DNA from: Metaphire vulgaris
Lineage: Eukaryota > Annelida > Clitellata > Crassiclitellata > Megascolecidae
Reading direction: 5' to 3'
DNA length: 64,000 nucleotides
Assembly (NCBI GenBank): GCA_018105865.1
Contig: CM030853.1
Span: forward strand, 6,393,075 to 6,457,074
Under the pieces are notes generated by a model, which made no database searches, was not told the origin of the DNA, and saw only the letters and a program-made list of their open reading frames with translations. Below are positions 1 to 10,661 of the stretch, in pieces (within the stretch, counting starts at the first letter, position 1; every line of letters begins with the position of its first letter). A program made the translations under genes and the position numbers.

Positions 1-263
1 CTTGTTAATTACCTGATTATGCTAAGTAAGTTAGTTAAATAAGTTAATGGCAGCAAGCAGCTCTTCGCTGTATACAAAGCACAGTAGACCAGGGAGGAAA
101 GTCAATAAAAGCAGTACTCGAGAAATTCTCTCCTTCCCCCTAAACTGGCGACATGTCCAAAGTATGTTTACTTAACAGAATCAAAAAAAAAATTCCTATA
201 CGAACTCCATGACCAGAAGACACGCCACGAACCTAGCGGCAGTCGTGTGCGTTAATTCTCTCG

Positions 264-575
<312 letters not shown>

Positions 576-961
576 TCGCGATTCGCCATACAGGCCATTT
601 TGGTATGCAATATTATCCATTGCGTGTTGATGATACTCAACGACTCAACATTTTGTAGCTTCATCGATTTGCTATTTTAATTAATTGTTCGTTAAAGTTC
701 GCCGGTCACCTTCGAAACCGCCGACGCAAATCGAATTTATAATCACGAGTCTATATTAATGGGAGTCATATAAGGCCTCTGTGTGTGCGTGTGCTGTGTG
801 GGCGTGTTTGTGTGTTACATGACAGATATTTTTATACGAATTTTTTTAACACGATTTCAATTTGTGTTCTTGCTTTTGTTTTATTTTGCGTTTGCGCGGT
901 GCACCATAAACATGGCATGACGTCAAGGAATAAATCTCAACAAAGAGGAAATAATTTTCCA

Positions 962-1205
962 CAGTGGTGTAGCCACGGGGAAGGGGGGTCGGGTCGGACC
1001 CTTAATCTGTCTGGGACCAGCCCTAAAATTTAGGCAAAACCATTGAGTAATTTTTTAGGTAGAGGTAGTAGCATGATTGAAGAAGATACGAGATTGTGCC
1101 AGGAACCGCCTTGACCTTTTTCTGTTCGTACACTTTCTCACTCAAGAATGTCAATGTGCCCACCCCTCACACACACACAATTCCGGAACCCTGGCTACGC
1201 CATTG
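962..1205. mobile_element. hAT-type MITE, CAGTGGTGTAGCC family
   Basis: The ends are CAGTGGTGTAGCCACGGGG and CCCTGGCTACGCCATTG, an imperfect terminal inverted repeat. It is flanked by ATTTTCCA at 954-961 and ATTTTCCT at 1206-1213 (7 of 8 match), the 8-bp duplication typical of hAT insertion. No coding capacity. It carries a reversed copy of the GACCTTTTT/TTGACGAGC-like internal box near 1102-1125. Confidence 0.8.
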
Positions 1206-1284
1206 ATTTTCCTTGTAGATAAGAACGTCTTCTACGTTTAGGAAAAATCGAAAATGTTTCTACATATTAAAAGTCTTGTCTTGT

Positions 1285-1560
1285 GTTGTCTTCAACCGTC
1301 TTCGCTCCGAAGATTGGTTGCATTATGAACTGTCATCTTCCAGATGTTACGATCTTCTGCTCTTCTTATCGCCTGCTCGATAGTGAGTCCTGTTCACTCT
1401 TTGATGTTGTCTTCCCACTTTTTTCTTGGCCTGGCTCTTTTTCGTGATCCATGCAGCATTGTGCCCTGCAATACATCCTTCTCCAGACATTCCTGCTTTG
1501 TTCGCATAATATGTCCCCAGTATTTCAGTTTTCTTTTCTTTACTGTTTCCATACTTTTTT
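1285..1560 (-). mobile_element. LINE reverse-transcriptase C-terminal fragment
   Basis: On the - strand the frame reads through the motif KLKYWGHIMR, then a basic stretch ending RPRKKWEDNIKEWTG-like (one stop present), then EQAIRRAEDR. This is the usual C-terminal tail of endonuclease-type non-LTR retrotransposon polyproteins (YFGHI..R, GRGRPRTRWxDDIKEWTG). It is a decayed 5'-truncated copy. Confidence 0.8.
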
Positions 1561-1621
1561 TTACTGGAAACCGAAACAGTAAAGAAAAGAAAACTGAAAT
1601 ACTGGGGACATATTATGCGAA
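1501..1621. repeat. 49-bp perfect inverted repeat (hairpin)
   Basis: The left arm 1501-1549 and the right arm 1573-1621 are perfect reverse complements, separated by a 23-nt spacer. Both arms encode the LINE KYWGHIMR segment, so two copies of the same LINE piece sit head to head. Confidence 0.93.
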
Positions 1622-1739
1622 CGCTTTATCAAGTAGAATGCCAGTTTAGCATTGAAACGCCATCACGAAGAACTCTATAGAGCATCGTGAAAAGGGTCCG
1701 TAGTAATCGATTCTGAAGAAACACATGGAGTCTCGGTAG

Positions 1740-1921
1740 CAGGGATATTTTTACACCACCTCTAGAGCCCCAACACCTCCCCCCCCAATTTGAGGTCGAC
1801 ACCCCCAAATTGGTAATGTGACAATGGTATGCATACAAAATGCATACTAATTAGCTCCGGACACCCCCCAATTTGAGGTCGACACCCCCCCCCCCAATTC
1901 ACAATCCTAGAAAGATCCCTG
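1740..1921. mobile_element. hAT-type MITE, CAGGGATATTTTTAC family
   Basis: The ends CAGGGATATTTTT and AGAAAGATCCCTG are flanked by CTCGGTAG (1732-1739) and CTCGGTTG (1922-1929), 7 of 8 matching. Internally it has two copies of a box close to AATTTGAGGTCGACACCCC flanking a short TATGCATAC-rich centre. A second copy in the opposite orientation is at 28563-28747. Confidence 0.85.
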
Positions 1922-2002
1922 CTCGGTTGGATCTAATCAAAACGTACCTGCCAACGACTTTTTGAATTATCTGAATCCGTGTTTTTGATGTTTCACTGTA
2001 GT

Positions 2003-2180
2003 CAGTGTTTATTCTAGCCACCTTGACATTGGGGGAGTTTGAAATGTTTGGGGGACAAGATTTGTCTCTTTACGCTTTTGGAAAGGGGGAGAATTTCCAT
2101 CCCCCAAGCCAACATATACAATTTGGGGGGGTGGACATTTTAAAACTTGAAGAAAAAAAACAGGCCAAGAATAAACACTG
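2003..2180. mobile_element. hAT-type MITE, CAGTGTTTATTCTAG family
   Basis: 178 bp. The ends CAGTGTTTATTCTAG and AAGAATAAACACTG are inverted repeats, and the flanks ACTGTAGT (1995-2002 and 2181-2188) are a perfect 8-bp duplication. Other copies are at 9225, 22397 and 24536. Confidence 0.92.
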
Positions 2181-2641
2181 ACTGTAGTCTTGGTGGAAAA
2201 GGGAAGCGTAAAAACTGAGAAAATATAGGATCCTTCAGAGGATCGAATATCAAAATTGATTTCACGTCAATCTTACGCGAGGAGAAATCAATTAGATAGC
2301 AGGATCTATATAAGTTAACGTGTATGGTGAAAAGTTGCCTTATAATTTTAATAATAATAATAATAAGCTTATTATTATTATTTTTGTCATCATATTTATA
2401 TTATGATTTTGTCCATTTTTGCCCATGAAGCTCAAAAAGCTGCAAGAATGTTGATTGTGGAAAGCTAAATTATTCCATTGATAATTATTAAAGCAACTAA
2501 AGATTTGTCAAAATACAAATATCAAACTGTTTCTTGAATTCTATAAGTAAGAAAGTCGTTCATGTATCGGTCATCGAGTACTTAAGCCTGAAACCAGTTA
2601 CATCTCCGACATACGATATGCAATTACTTGACTTTAGAGGA

Positions 2642-2662
2642 TTCTATATATATATATATATA

Positions 2663-2715
<53 letters not shown>
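2642..2715. repeat. (TA)n microsatellite
   Basis: Alternating TA with a few interruptions. It abuts the left side of the inverted-repeat element that begins at 2777. Confidence 0.97.
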
Positions 2716-2718
<3 letters not shown>

Positions 2719-2776
2719 TTTATTTATTATATATGTTGTTCATTTTGATTGTTCATGAGCCTTATTTTACATTTAC

Positions 2777-4266
2777 AGGTCCCTACCAAAGGTCGTTTTT
2801 TGAGCTGCATATATTGTTGTATTATCAGTCCAGATGTAGATAATCATAAAACTTAATCAAAATATCAGCATGTCATATTTAGAAGTCCTGCAACTTCGTT
2901 CTAATTTATTTATTATCAGAAAATGGCCATAAATCTTCGACAGGGTTTTGATGTTCCTCTAACTATTTATTGGTATGGAAAAGAAGATATTCAGTAGAGC
3001 AGATATCGATCGTCTTCCCATTCCGGTTCTTATAAGGCGCAGACCAGCTTCTTGGTGTGCTGAAGCTAGCCTCTGCAACTGGAGAAGCTTCCGCAGCAGC
3101 AGTTTGAGGCAGTGTGACTTGGAACATTGCAAGCAATGTGAAGTGCATGTGTTTTGACACCACATCTGTCAATACCAGTTTATCCTGCATCCTTTGGAAC
3201 TAAAACTCGACAAGGACATGCTATGGCATGCTTGTTCATATCTAAGAAAGATGTGTTTGTTCATTGTCTTGGTCCTTCCAAAAATTTTGGCAGTTTATTG
3301 TTTTAGCTGACTGCATCATAAGATCAGAGTGTTTAGAAGCTGTTTCACAGGTTGCCACGGAAACAATAGCATTTGCTGAGATGCAGACATGCGTATCAAA
3401 CATGTGAACTGCTAGAGTTGACAATCATATTCTTTGGTGGCGTCATACAAGAGGAATCTTATTTGCTTGCATTGAGCAAGGCAGATTTATGCGCTAAAGT
3501 TCTAGATGTTCTGAAGTCAGTTGAAATTAACAAAGAAAGAAGAAAAGGATATTGCTGATATCTGTCAATTCACTGTGATCAACTATGTGAAAGCATGGTT
3601 TCAGGCAATGTCGGTACCATCAGCTCCTTGCAATGACCTACAAAGAAACATCTCAGAATCAAGATTTAATAAAGGGCACCTCTGGTACCTATCAGAGGAA
3701 CATCTTCAATGATGATTTATTTGCTTCGTATGGTTAGGGCTCTGCAAACGCCAGGATCAGAAGCATCCTCTGAATTAATTTTACGGTGGACCAGGTCAGT
3801 GAAAACAAATATCACACACAATACCAATAGATTCTTCACAGGACTGTCTTCAAGAACGTTTGGTCAGCGGATGAAGACTACCAGGCAGCTAGGAATATAG
3901 TAGATAAGCATGAGGGTGACCAATGATATGGCACTGATGGAAGACTATAACAAGTTGCACACAACATCTGAAAAACAGAAACAGTTCCTGTTGTTAGTTG
4001 TCAAGGAGTACTGGCAACGTTACAGTGACAGAACCAAAAAGACACTGATTGAAAACATCTGAAGCTCGGCATGAACTGTGTAGCCTATGATATCGGACAA
4101 TGGACAGGCACTGCACAGCAACTTGTTAGCTATTTCTCAGTATTTCAGATAGCAAATGAACACTGATACTATTAGATATTATTGAATATTGAGTGATCAC
4201 TGATCACCGCTGGTATTGTTATTGAATTTTGTTTTGTGAGTGCGTAATAGTGATCGGTAGGGACCT
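2777..4266. mobile_element. Putative DNA transposon with 11-bp inverted ends
   Basis: AGGTCCCTACC at 2777-2787 is the exact reverse complement of GGTAGGGACCT at 4256-4266. Between them lies a broken but protein-like region (see the pseudogene entry). I see no clear target-site duplication, and a separate direct repeat (GATGTAGATAATCATAAAAC at about 2832 and 4470) places one copy inside and one copy just outside these ends. The boundaries are therefore tentative and the superfamily is not recognised. Confidence 0.45.
3305..4062 (+). pseudogene. Decayed ORF of an uncharacterised repeat-borne protein
   Basis: Several open pieces in shifting + frames join in order. 3305-3405 contains ADCIIRSECLEAVSQVATET. 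3413-3556 contains FFGGVIQEESYLLALSKADL. 3521-3712 contains DIADICQFTVINYVKAWFQ and ends with GHLWYLSEEH. The last piece, 3910-4062, starts MRVTNDMALMEDYNK and contains QKQFLLLVVKEYW before TGA. The last part resembles the VVNDxAERGVxLIxxYN...QFLLQVVExxR tail that I recall from multi-copy uncharacterised proteins of aquatic invertebrates. At least three frameshifts or stops make it non-functional. The function and family name are unknown to me. Confidence 0.5.
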
Positions 4267-4384
4267 CTAAAATTCAAAATAATTTCATAATGCTTTTGGA
4301 TCATTCAATTATATTCAATATTGAATCATTTCAGACCACAAAAAATCAGAAAATTATTTTTTTATCAACCTGATAAGGACCACC

Positions 4385-4387
<3 letters not shown>

Positions 4388-4430
<43 letters not shown>
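4388..4430. repeat. (TA)n microsatellite
   Basis: About 43 bp of alternating TA. It lies about 120 bp outside the right inverted repeat of the 2777-4266 element, mirroring the TA tract on its left. Confidence 0.95.
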
Positions 4431-4433
<3 letters not shown>

Positions 4434-4962
4434 CGTGATTTTTAATATGGCGTGTTTTGAGTAAGGAAGGATGTAGATAATCATAAAACTTAATCCTAGT
4501 CATATTTGGCAACTATTTATTTATTATCACATAATGCGTGATGCAGAAAAGGTTTCGGGCAGATATCTCTATATTTATGCACTACAGTTGCATTTGTAAG
4601 ATTTCTTCCGAGCTGTTTATCTTCAATTCCGTCTCAGTCCATGTGTGTTCTAAGAAGATGCCAGAATTTTCTGTTTTAGCTGCTATACTAGAATGCTTCG
4701 AAAGTAATTCACAACATGGGATCGGTTCCTACAACATCTCAAGACGCATTTGTTTAATGTTTCGTTCCCTGTACAGCGCCTTTGACTTTAGTCACCTAGC
4801 TAAGTTACTGCGCTTAAGAAATTGTCAAGATTAATAATAATAACATGAGCATTTGCTTCGTTAAGGGGAGACACCCGAACTTTTATTACGTATCAAAATA
4901 TCGTGAAATTTTGACGTTATTTCGTAAGTTATGCGCTGAGATAAAATATCACTTTAGAAATC

Positions 4963-5155
4963 ACTACTACTACTACTGCACCACTACACTACTACTACAC
5001 CACCACTGCACTGCTGCTGCACACCACCACCACCACTGCACCACCACTGCACCACCACCACCACCACCACCACCACCACTGCTGCTGCACCACTGCTGCT
5101 GCCACCACCACCACCACTGCCACCACCACTGCTACCACCACTACCAACTACTACC
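4963..5155. repeat. (ACT)n/(CAC)n/(TGC)n triplet array
   Basis: Triplet repeat that grades from ACT through CAC to a mixture with TGC. Poly-His and poly-Pro frames over it are not genes. Confidence 0.95.
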
Positions 5156-5869
5156 AACATTGACATGAAACCAGATTACTATGTGAAGTTAGATATACTA
5201 GGTGTCATGCATTGACATGACCAGATTTAGTGAAGTTAAAAATCGAAGTTTGACTTTGATATCTCACAATATGGCCATCTTACATTCAAATGAGATAAAA
5301 TTGGCAGAAAGGTGGGGGAATATGTGCTGTACACGGGTGGAAATTTTGATATAAATATATTTATGAATTTTAAAGAAATCATTGTTTTTCTGCTGGGGTA
5401 TTTTTTCAGACACCCTGTACATATGATATACATATATATTATAAAATATATTATATATGTTATATATATATATACTGTATTATACATATACTGAATTTTT
5501 GGAAGTGGTATATACAGATATATGAGCCTTCATGGCCCCTCGCTATTCGGGCCTAGGTTAGTTGTGAGATTTGTGTAAAACCGCTGCTCCAAAACAATCT
5601 GGATTTTGTTGTTGCATGCCATCAGCTTTCGAGCAGTCTCCTGACACATTCAGTAGCCAGCATCAAGGGTCACGACCCACCTGTTTGTAGGTTGTATAAC
5701 TGGTCACACTGGTCAAGAACTAAACTGGAATGGGTGAGAGTGGAAAGATTAAGGGGACGCCAAGATCTGTCCGTGCTCAGAGCACCAGTGAGCATAAATC
5801 CATCGCTGGCTTAAATGATTACGACCTCTGGTCCACATTCCACGATGAAATCACGTGAAACGGGTTATA

Positions 5870-6076
5870 TTTATCCTCGTCCTCCTCCTCGTCCTCCTCG
5901 TCCTCCTCCTCGTCGTCGTCGTCCTCCTCCTCCTCGTCGTCGTCCTCCTCCTCGTCGTCCTCCTCCTCCTCGTCGTCCTCCTCCTCCTCGTCGTCCTCCT
6001 CCTCCTCGTTCTCCTCCTCCTCCTCCTTCTCTTCCTCCAATACGCCTCCCCGACCACACACACACACACACACGCA
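5870..6076. repeat. (CTC)n/(GTC)n triplet array ending in (CA)n
   Basis: About 180 bp of CTC and CGT triplets followed by about 18 bp of CA. It is unusually GC- and CpG-rich for this window and lies just upstream of the GC-rich ORF at 6139. Confidence 0.95.
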
Positions 6077-6138
6077 CTGTGATTTTTCAATTTAATGCGG
6101 ACGCCGTCTCTGTGCGAAACGGGAAGAATAAATAATCC

Positions 6139-6226
6139 GTGTTTTTTCGCCGCGCTTCGTTTGATTCGAATAGCACGAGCGGTTTACGATTTCAGACAAA
6201 TTGGACGGACTTAATGGCCGCGCGGA

Positions 6227-6262
<36 letters not shown>

Positions 6263-6432
6263 GCTCGGCGGCCGCCTACCTATACCCTCCATCACCCGCG
6301 GGAAATATGTCACCGATAAGCGCCGACGGCGACTCGATCGCCGATTGCGATGACGCGGCGCAACGACTGCACCGGCCTCGGGTCGATGACAACACAGCTG
6401 CTGCAGCCGCCGCCGCCGCCGCCGTGACCTGA
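6139..6432 (+). other. GC-rich ORF with polyQ and polyA, status uncertain
   Basis: A 97-codon open frame with an internal ATG context MAARR, then 11 consecutive Gln (CAG array 6230-6261), a short mixed segment, and nine Ala before TGA. The stretch is CpG-rich (CGCCGCGC, GCGGCCGC), unlike the surroundings, which could mark a promoter or 5' exon. No domain is recognised. It is also open on the other strand, as expected for triplet repeats, so I do not call it a gene. Confidence 0.2.
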
Positions 6433-6563
6433 CGGATGAAGCGGTCGGTTGTGCGATGATTTTACTAAGACCACACTGTAGTGGAGAGGGCGTACGATTT
6501 AGCCCTGTTGGCGGTTCATCTGTGTCCACGGGCTCGTAAACTGCGGCGATGGAGCCGTCGTCT

Positions 6564-6865
6564 TCATAATCATCATCGTCGTCGTCGTCGTCATCATCAT
6601 CATCATCATCATCAATTAACATCATTGGCATCATTCTCATCATAATCATCATCGTCGTCGTCGTCATCATCATCATCGTCGTCGTCGTCATCATCGTCGT
6701 CGTCGTCATCATCGTCACCATCAATCATCATCATCATCACTGTCGTCGTCGTCATCATCAGCAGCATCATCAGCATCACCGTCATCATCGTCGTCATCAT
6801 CATCAGCATCGTCATCGTCGTAATCATCATCATCATCATCATCATCATCACGATCGTGATCGTCG
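6564..6865. repeat. (ATC)n/(GTC)n triplet array
   Basis: 300 bp of ATC triplets mixed with GTC. Poly-Asp and poly-Met frames on the opposite strand derive from it. Confidence 0.97.
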
Positions 6866-7004
6866 TCACCGTCATTGTCAGTAGATCGTGTTTTTCATTT
6901 TCTCCACCAAAGAGTTAATATTCTTTTGGATCGGCGCAGAGGCTTTTTGGCGAATGGAACTGACGGCCCCTTCGAACTCCTGCGCGTTGCCTCGCATTCC
7001 ATCC

Positions 7005-7009
<5 letters not shown>

Positions 7010-7073
<64 letters not shown>
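7010..7073. repeat. (GA)n microsatellite
   Basis: About 32 uninterrupted GA units. Confidence 0.98.
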
Positions 7074-7076
<3 letters not shown>

Positions 7077-7178
7077 CTCATCAGACAGTGCAAGGACTTG
7101 TCCCTTGTTCCCGGGAAGGAAAGATTAGCTGCCACCGATTAAGACCAAGGGAGAATGCTCTTCCATTTCGAATTCACG

Positions 7179-7180
<2 letters not shown>

Positions 7181-7232
<52 letters not shown>
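7181..7232. repeat. (TA)n microsatellite
   Basis: About 25 TA units, followed by a short CACGCGCGCACG stretch. Confidence 0.98.
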
Positions 7233-7235
<3 letters not shown>

Positions 7236-7447
7236 GCGCGCACGAGCAGACAGGCACACGCACACTGGATAAAGTGAATCCGGGTTTGTTCTGCGAAGAG
7301 CTTTTCGGATACCAGCGCCATTTTGGAAAAATTATCAGCGAATCTTTATATTTTGAGTATGCCAAGAAAATGGTCGACGCCGAGGCCCACAGTTGCTCGT
7401 AAGCCCATTGCTTTATCACGGATCCTGAAAATGCCAATTGGCACCTC

Positions 7448-7448
7448 C

Positions 7449-7501
<53 letters not shown>

Positions 7502-7502
7502 T
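7448..7502. repeat. (GAC)n microsatellite
   Basis: About 18 uninterrupted ACG/GAC triplets, CpG-containing. Confidence 0.97.
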
Positions 7503-7713
7503 TCTATTCGCCCGTTACCTGTTCTATCGAGCGACAGTCGGCCGATCTCTCGTTGTTCTTAATTCATTAGACATTCGGCGGGATTTCTGTCGCAGAAACC
7601 TATCTGAAAAATATGGATGAGCCGATGGAATAAAAAAGCACCAGATTTGCTGTAGAATTTCGGAATAATTCTGCCGGTGTCTGCTGTGCCTGTTTAAAGA
7701 CGCTTCCGTGTCA

Positions 7714-7741
7714 GATAATAATAATAATAATAATAATAATA

Positions 7742-7805
<64 letters not shown>

Positions 7806-7806
7806 T
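7714..7806. repeat. (AAT)n array, tail of a LINE
   Basis: About 93 bp of AAT with one break. It directly follows, on the - strand, the 3' end of the LINE fragment at 7807-8166, so it is best read as that element's expanded 3' tail. Confidence 0.92.
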
Positions 7807-8166
7807 GTGATTTTAAGTGGTTTAGGAGGCTAAGTATCAGTGATATTTCAGTTTTGGAAATAATTTCAGTTTCAGTTTCAGTTAACTGTTTTAAAATAAT
7901 TTCAGTTTCTAATCAGTTTCAGTTCACTGAAATATCACTGCTACGTATGTATGTGTGAAAACCAATGTAGTAGGCCTAACTCTCCACATTCAATAACCTG
8001 GTTTACCGAGACAGTCTTTGAATCCGTTTACTGTTTCAACCGTCACTCCCACCTCATCGAAACTGTTCCATTTGTCTACAACCCTTGTACTAATTTTCTG
8101 TCTTTCTTTGTCCCACAAAGACAATGGAATTCTGCCTTTCAGTATGTTTATAAAAGAAGCTACAAT
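7807..8166 (-). mobile_element. LINE 3' end with C-terminal codons
   Basis: On the - strand the frame ending at 7990 reads RVVDKWNSFDEVGVTVETVN and then GFKDCLGKPGY before the stop. This matches the RVVNxWNxLPxxVVxAxTVNxFKxxLDK tail of non-LTR retrotransposon polyproteins. Its 3' UTR (GGTTTTCACAC...CTTAGCCTCCTAAACCAC) is split by the MITE at 7838-7940 and ends in (ATT)n. Sister copies are at 14959, 20915, 26098, 30060 and 34556. Confidence 0.85.
7838..7940. mobile_element. hAT-type MITE, CAGTGATATTTCAGTT family, inside a LINE
   Basis: 103 bp with ends CAGTGATATTTCAGTTTT and CACTGAAATATCACTG. Flanks are CTAAGTAT (7830-7837) and CTACGTAT (7941-7948), 7 of 8 matching. The host sequence on both sides is the 3' UTR of the LINE, which rejoins cleanly when the MITE is removed. 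Confidence 0.87.
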
Positions 8167-8250
8167 AAGTAAGTAAGTAGAATCTCGTGAAATTCTATAG
8201 CGCTTTCGAAGCCGGTACCGCAGTAGCTGCTTATTCGTAGGCATTCAATC
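8167..8250 (-). mobile_element. Short retroelement tail, (TTAC)n-ended family
   Basis: (GTAA)n followed by GAATCTCGTGAAATTCTATAG, CGCTTTCGAAGC and GCAGTAGCTGCTTATTC. The same unit recurs at 13514, 29231, 34345, 59571 and, in the opposite direction, 62520. Read on the - strand it ends CGCTATAGAATTTC...(TTAC)n, the form of a SINE/LINE 3' end. Confidence 0.6.
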
Positions 8251-8420
8251 AATCGTTGAAGTAACTGTGGCCGAAGATTTGGTCAAATCCAAACAGGGTC
8301 GGATTAAGGTCCGAGTGGGCCTGGGCCTGCATATTTTAAGGGGGCCTATGTTTGCAAATTTTATAACGGTTGATAACGACAAATGCGACAACAGAATCCT
8401 CAGAGCACTGTCGTATAGAA

Positions 8421-8735
8421 CAATGTTTCCCAAACTGTGGGTCGCGACCCAAAAGTGGGTCCTCAGGGCTCATTCTAATGGGTCGCGGGGTAGCGCGAAA
8501 TTAGATTAAAAAGCGTCATTTTCTAACCAATACCACAATGTCACAAGCCTTGAAAGTTGCAAGTAGGCTTAGGTTTTGAGAAATTTATATTCATGCAATC
8601 CTTCACATACGGGCTTATATTAAAACGATTAGTGTTTTATCCAATTTTAGTCGACAATAAGTTTGTAGGGTCGCGGCATGTTACGAAGCCGCTGAAGTGG
8701 TAGAGGTTTTAAAATGTTTAGGAAACCGTGTTCTA
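8421..8735. mobile_element. hAT (Charlie-like ends) non-autonomous copy
   Basis: Begins CAATGTTTCCCAAACTGTGG followed by GTCGCGACCC, and ends GTTTAGGAAACCGTG. The flanks GTATAGAA (8413-8420) and CTATAGAA (8733-8740) are near-identical, but offset by two bases from the expected end. The CAGTGGTTCCCAAACTGTGG type of terminus is widespread in hAT elements. Confidence 0.65.
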
Positions 8736-9224
8736 TAGAACTTGTAAAAATTAATCTTATATCGCAATAACGCAAGGAAAGCGTATTCCGACCATTTTGC
8801 TCTGAAACTCCTATAACAATAGAGAATCAAATAGGGATCCCTGATATAGAATGAGGGTTACATAGGCCTACTCATAGGATTTATAAGACGCGTAAAAAAG
8901 GTATGTTACTGGAAAATCATAAAAAAGATAATTTTCAAGAAATTTTAATATCTATTTCTCTCCATTTTGTCTTATTTGGCTAAAATATGAATAATTCTAC
9001 CTAATATATTTGCCATATTCCCACTCGAATTGAATCAGAGCTTTTGTTTAGGAATTTATTCCAAACTTAGAATGTTCTTTTCAACTAACGGTCACCAGAT
9101 GGCCTAATGCATTTTAAAATATTACCTCTATGACTAGGATCGCGGACGTTACAAAAGCGTTGAAGTGGGCCGCGATTCTAAAATGTTAGGGGAACCCTGA
9201 TATAGATAGGTCACTGTCAACACA

Positions 9225-9417
9225 CAGTATTTATTCTAGCCACCTTGACATTGGGGGAGTTTGAAATGTTTGGGGGACAAGATTTGTCTCTCCACGCTTG
9301 GGGGTGGGGCAATTTCCACCCCAAGCGCCAGCATATACAATTTTTTTGTTGGGGGGTTGGGATTTTAAAACTTTGGGGGAGGGAATTCCCCCCAAAACAG
9401 GCATAGAATAAACACTG
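9225..9417. mobile_element. hAT-type MITE, CAGTGTTTATTCTAG family
   Basis: Second copy of the family at 2003. The ends CAGTATTTATTCTAG and ATAGAATAAACACTG are flanked by GTCAACAC at 9216-9223 and 9418-9425, with one extra base at the left junction. Confidence 0.85.
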
Positions 9418-9629
9418 GTCAACACAACACCTGACAGACTAGCAGGGCCGCCGAGAGAATTTCCGGGCCCCTGTGCAAAAGGTAGTCGCGAGCCCCTGAC
9501 AAGTGTGAAAAAGTGTCGATGACTTTTTTGTAGAGAACCCTGTATTTCTGTCCAATTTCATTGAACTGAGAACGAAGATTTTGCACAAATGTTTTTATGC
9601 TGTAAAGAAACGCTAAAAACGGTCCGCGG

Positions 9630-9824
9630 CATGGACGTCCGCAGAAATTTTTCCAGGGGGGTGCAAAACAAGGTCTTGTGGCGAAAGAAATAAAAAAAAT
9701 TTCCATGGGGTGCAAAACAAGGTTTTGTGACGAAAAAAACAAGCAATTTTACTTTTTCCATGACTCCACAATTTTTCCAAGGGGGTGCATTGCGCCCCCT
9801 TGCATCCTCCTCCGGACGCCCATG
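9630..9824. mobile_element. Probable small DNA transposon
   Basis: Ends CATGGACGTCCG and CGGACGCCCATG are near-perfect inverted repeats. Inside are tandem pieces of the type TTTTCCAGGGGGGTGCAAAAC. The flanks share only 6 of 8 bases. A fragment of the same kind is at 49069-49130. Confidence 0.5.
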
Positions 9825-9985
9825 GATCCGCCTATTTTTCATGGTGGGCCTGGAGCTTCAGACCCCTCAGCCTTCGCCATAACATGGTCCTGATTAGGCC
9901 CAGATATCAATCAAAATGGGAATTTTGCAAATGTTCTGCAACAATGTTCCGACCACGGTGTATCCGACTAGTTTAGCGATTGCAT

Positions 9986-10024
9986 AAGTAAGTAAGTAGG
10001 TAAGTAAGTAAGTAAGTAAGTAAA
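9986..10024. repeat. (GTAA)n microsatellite
   Basis: About ten GTAA units, probably the tail of the (TTAC)n-ended retroelement family. Confidence 0.9.
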
Positions 10025-10589
10025 ATAGCAAAGAGTGAACTCGAATGATTCCGCGTCTTCGATAGGCGATGTGTAACCGGAATTCACATGTAGATGAGCT
10101 TTGGCACAGTTAACAACAACAACATCACGACGGCACAAGGTTGTTTTTCCAATTTCATCTTCGCGAACGTCGTAAACTGTCCAACGTGTTTTGCCTTTCC
10201 GGGCGTCGTGTTAATTTTTCTGTGGAGCGCCCCGCAACAGCCAAGGACGTTCGGCGCGTATATACACACACACAGACACGCTTATTATTATCTGCGAATT
10301 ATTTTCCGCTAGGCGTTTCACAGATCAGCGATAGACAGCGAAGGAGGCTGCTGTGCTGGGTAAATGACACTGTCGAGTCAACGGCACCTAATACGCCTAT
10401 ACGTATTAGACCTAATGTAGGCTACCTGACCTCTGTCATTTTCAGAGAATACGATATAAGAGATAGACGACGACGACGACGAAGAAGAAGAAGAAGAAGA
10501 AGAAGAAAAAAAAGACTGCAGTCACAAATCAAAATTATCTTCAAATCCAAATTTTCACAAGAATTGTGCAACCTCCTCAGCAACAAGAC

Positions 10590-10661
<72 letters not shown>

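Noticed and set aside
6092..6724. 210-codon ORF on the - strand with poly-Asp, poly-Thr/Met and poly-Ala runs
   Set aside because: Generated by the ATC/GTC and GCC triplet arrays; the non-repeat part has no domain.
8842..9205. Element bounded by TGATATAG repeats (8842 and about 9198)
   Set aside because: The 8-mer is repeated and GGGGAACCCTG looks like a hAT end, but the left side lacks a matching CAG end, so I could not close the element.
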